From: Phycisphaerales bacterium
GTDB taxonomy: Bacteria; Planctomycetota; Phycisphaerae; Phycisphaerales; UBA1924
Assembly (NCBI GenBank): GCA_028279375.1
Contig: JANQNW010000023.1
Span: 124,001 to 188,000, forward strand
DNA length: 64,000 nt
Reading direction: 5' to 3'
The notes under the pieces are model-generated. The model was not told the origin of the DNA, did no database searches, and worked only from the letters and a program-made list of their open reading frames with translations. This document shows, one piece after another, positions 62,970 through 64,000 of this stretch. The translations under genes and the position numbers were made by a program. How positions within the stretch are numbered: the first letter of the stretch is position 1; each line of letters opens with the position of its first letter.

Positions 62970-64000
62970 TTAGTTGCGAGCTGCGATCCAGTCGGCGAGT
63001 TCGACGGCGCTTACGCGGCCGTCGGTGTTGAAGTCGGCGCCATCAGCAAGGGCCGAGTCGCGGATGGCTTGTCGTGCTTCGGAGTGAACTGCGCGCTGCC
63101 CGTAGGACCAGTCGTATTGCGGATGCATGGCGCGCGGGTTCGCATGGGCGCCCCATGTGGAGAGCAGTTCTGCGATGTCGCGGGCATTGACGTTCAGATC
63201 CTGCGTGAGATCGGCGGGTGATCCGGGCGCCCCCCAGAATGCGAGTATGACGGCGAGGTCTGCATGATCCACGACGCCGCTGCCAGAGAGGTCGTAGACG
63301 CAGTGAGAGTCTTCGGGCAGTGCGGCTGACGCGACACCGACGCCACCGAGGCTCTCGCCCGCATCGGCGAAGACGATGTCAGGGCCGGGCTCATCGTCGA
63401 ACTCCGTCGTGGTGATGTGAAGCGGGAACCCTTCGGACTGAATTGCAAAGGGGGAGGCGAATGTCATATCCTCGCCTGTCGTGATGTTTTCGAGGAGTTG
63501 CAGCCTTGCGCTTCCGAGCGGCTTGCCCAGAACGAGATCGGGTCGGCCATCGAGGTTGAAGTCGGCAGTGTCGATGAACCAGCCGACGTCGCCCGGGTCG
63601 AGTGCCGGGGACTCCCAGTACACGCCATTGCGCTGGATGAAGAATGTGATGGTCCCGATGACATGCATCGCGGCGATGTCGATGTCGCCATCGAGATCAA
63701 AATCTGCAGCTGCGGCGCCGGTCGTCGCCGGGGCGTCGACGAGACCCATGTGTTCCTGTGGCCTTGGGTAGAGGCACTGCGATGTGAAGTTCGCGTCACC
63801 GTCGTTCAAGAGCATGATGACGGCAGAAGGGCCAGCGAATGTCGATGAGAGCACATCGAGATCGCCATCGAGGTCCAGATCGACAACCTGGCCATGGAAT
63901 GCGCCCGGCAGGAGCACGTCTACAGACCGCGATTCGAAGCCTCTTGAGCCGTCGCTGATGAAGAACTGGAGACGCGGTTCCTCGCCTGATCCTGATCGAA
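62970..64000 (-). CDS. FG-GAP/dockerin surface protein, 5' end beyond the window
   Basis: At least 343 residues; the frame stays open to the right edge, so the N terminus is missing. FG-GAP/VCBS-type calcium repeats are visible: VVDLDLDGDLDVLSSTF, AADFDLDGDIDIAAMHVIG and TADFNLDGRPDLVLG, forming an integrin-alpha-like propeller. Then come dockerin-like loops (DLSGSGVVDHADLAVILAFW, DLNVNARDIAELLSTW) and a last calcium loop, DFNTDGRVSAVELADWIA, at the C terminus. Adhesion or cell-surface binding is likely. Confidence 0.88.
   Translation of the reverse strand, partial: RSGSGEEPRLQFFISDGSRGFESRSVDVLLPGAFHGQVVDLDLDGDLDVLSSTFAGPSAVIMLLNDGDANFTSQCLYPRPQEHMGLVDAPATTGAAAADFDLDGDIDIAAMHVIGTITFFIQRNGVYWESPALDPGDVGWFIDTADFNLDGRPDLVLGKPLGSARLQLLENITTGEDMTFASPFAIQSEGFPLHITTTEFDDEPGPDIVFADAGESLGGVGVASAALPEDSHCVYDLSGSGVVDHADLAVILAFWGAPGSPADLTQDLNVNARDIAELLSTWGAHANPRAMHPQYDWSYGQRAVHSEARQAIRDSALADGADFNTDGRVSAVELADWIAARN

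Overview
The window is GC-rich, almost fully coding DNA that fits a planctomycete of the Phycisphaerae/Phycisphaerales type. The clues are exported proteins ending in paired dockerin-like calcium loops of the form DxDGDGxVGSxDLxxLIGxWG (51326-52135, 61816-62781, and the protein cut by the right edge); a PEP-CTERM-like sorting tail (PAPGS, hydrophobic helix, RRRR); a Ser/Thr kinase fused to a beta-propeller; two sulfotransferases; many lipoproteins; Gram-negative envelope genes (KdsD, an LptC/OstA-like protein); and weak or absent Shine-Dalgarno sites in front of many genes. The assignment is inference; no rRNA gene is present.

Layout. 25-3057 (minus): a four-gene chain (ECF sigma factor, membrane protein likely to be its anti-sigma factor, exported coiled-coil protein, OppC-type permease), every junction a 4-base start/stop overlap. 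3145-6676 (minus): TPR-sulfotransferase, PEP-CTERM protein with a textbook terminator, and a metal/cobalamin-receptor-like lipoprotein. 7666-14038 (minus): kdsD, a 978-residue LptC/OstA-like protein, a glycosyltransferase and a BshC-like protein. 14103-25004 (mostly plus): scpA, then an antisense coiled-coil gene where scpB might be expected, then a tight run rluB, yihY-like, class IV aminotransferase, coaX, a degenerate MnmE-like GTPase, a TPR-like membrane protein, an rluD-type synthase and a propeller lipoprotein. 25005-34757: CYTH protein, ligA, a folD homologue with altered active-site residues, tatA, small proteins, M20 dipeptidase, trpC, CPBP protease, trpS and tRNA-Ile(GAT) with promoter and terminator. 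34801-45442: GIY-YIG-like protein, acyltransferase, lipoproteins, O-methyltransferase, carboxylate-amine ligase fused to CBS domains, UbiA-like protein, HU-family protein with a good promoter, bioF, TerB-like protein, amidohydrolase. 45520-53349: hydrolase, two exported ankyrin proteins, a coiled-coil lipoprotein, a second sulfotransferase, a dockerin protein, an 800-base stretch with no convincing gene, and a CC-motif lipoprotein. 53432-64000: class II aldolase, kinase-propeller, feoA-feoB with a small membrane partner behind a palindromic operator, class I aldolase, a lipoprotein, and two dockerin proteins, the last open at the window edge.

How it fits together. Most of the window is housekeeping (DNA ligase, condensin subunit, tRNA and rRNA modification, CoA, folate, biotin and tryptophan enzymes, two aldolases) mixed with envelope and surface functions. 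No phage, insertion sequence, CRISPR array or toxin-antitoxin pair was found. The most unusual signals are the FolD homologue with all three known catalytic positions changed, the MnmE-like GTPase lacking its guanine-specificity and C-terminal Cys motifs, the scpA locus without scpB, the ligase-CBS fusion, and the perfect 19-base palindrome over the predicted feoAB -35 element.
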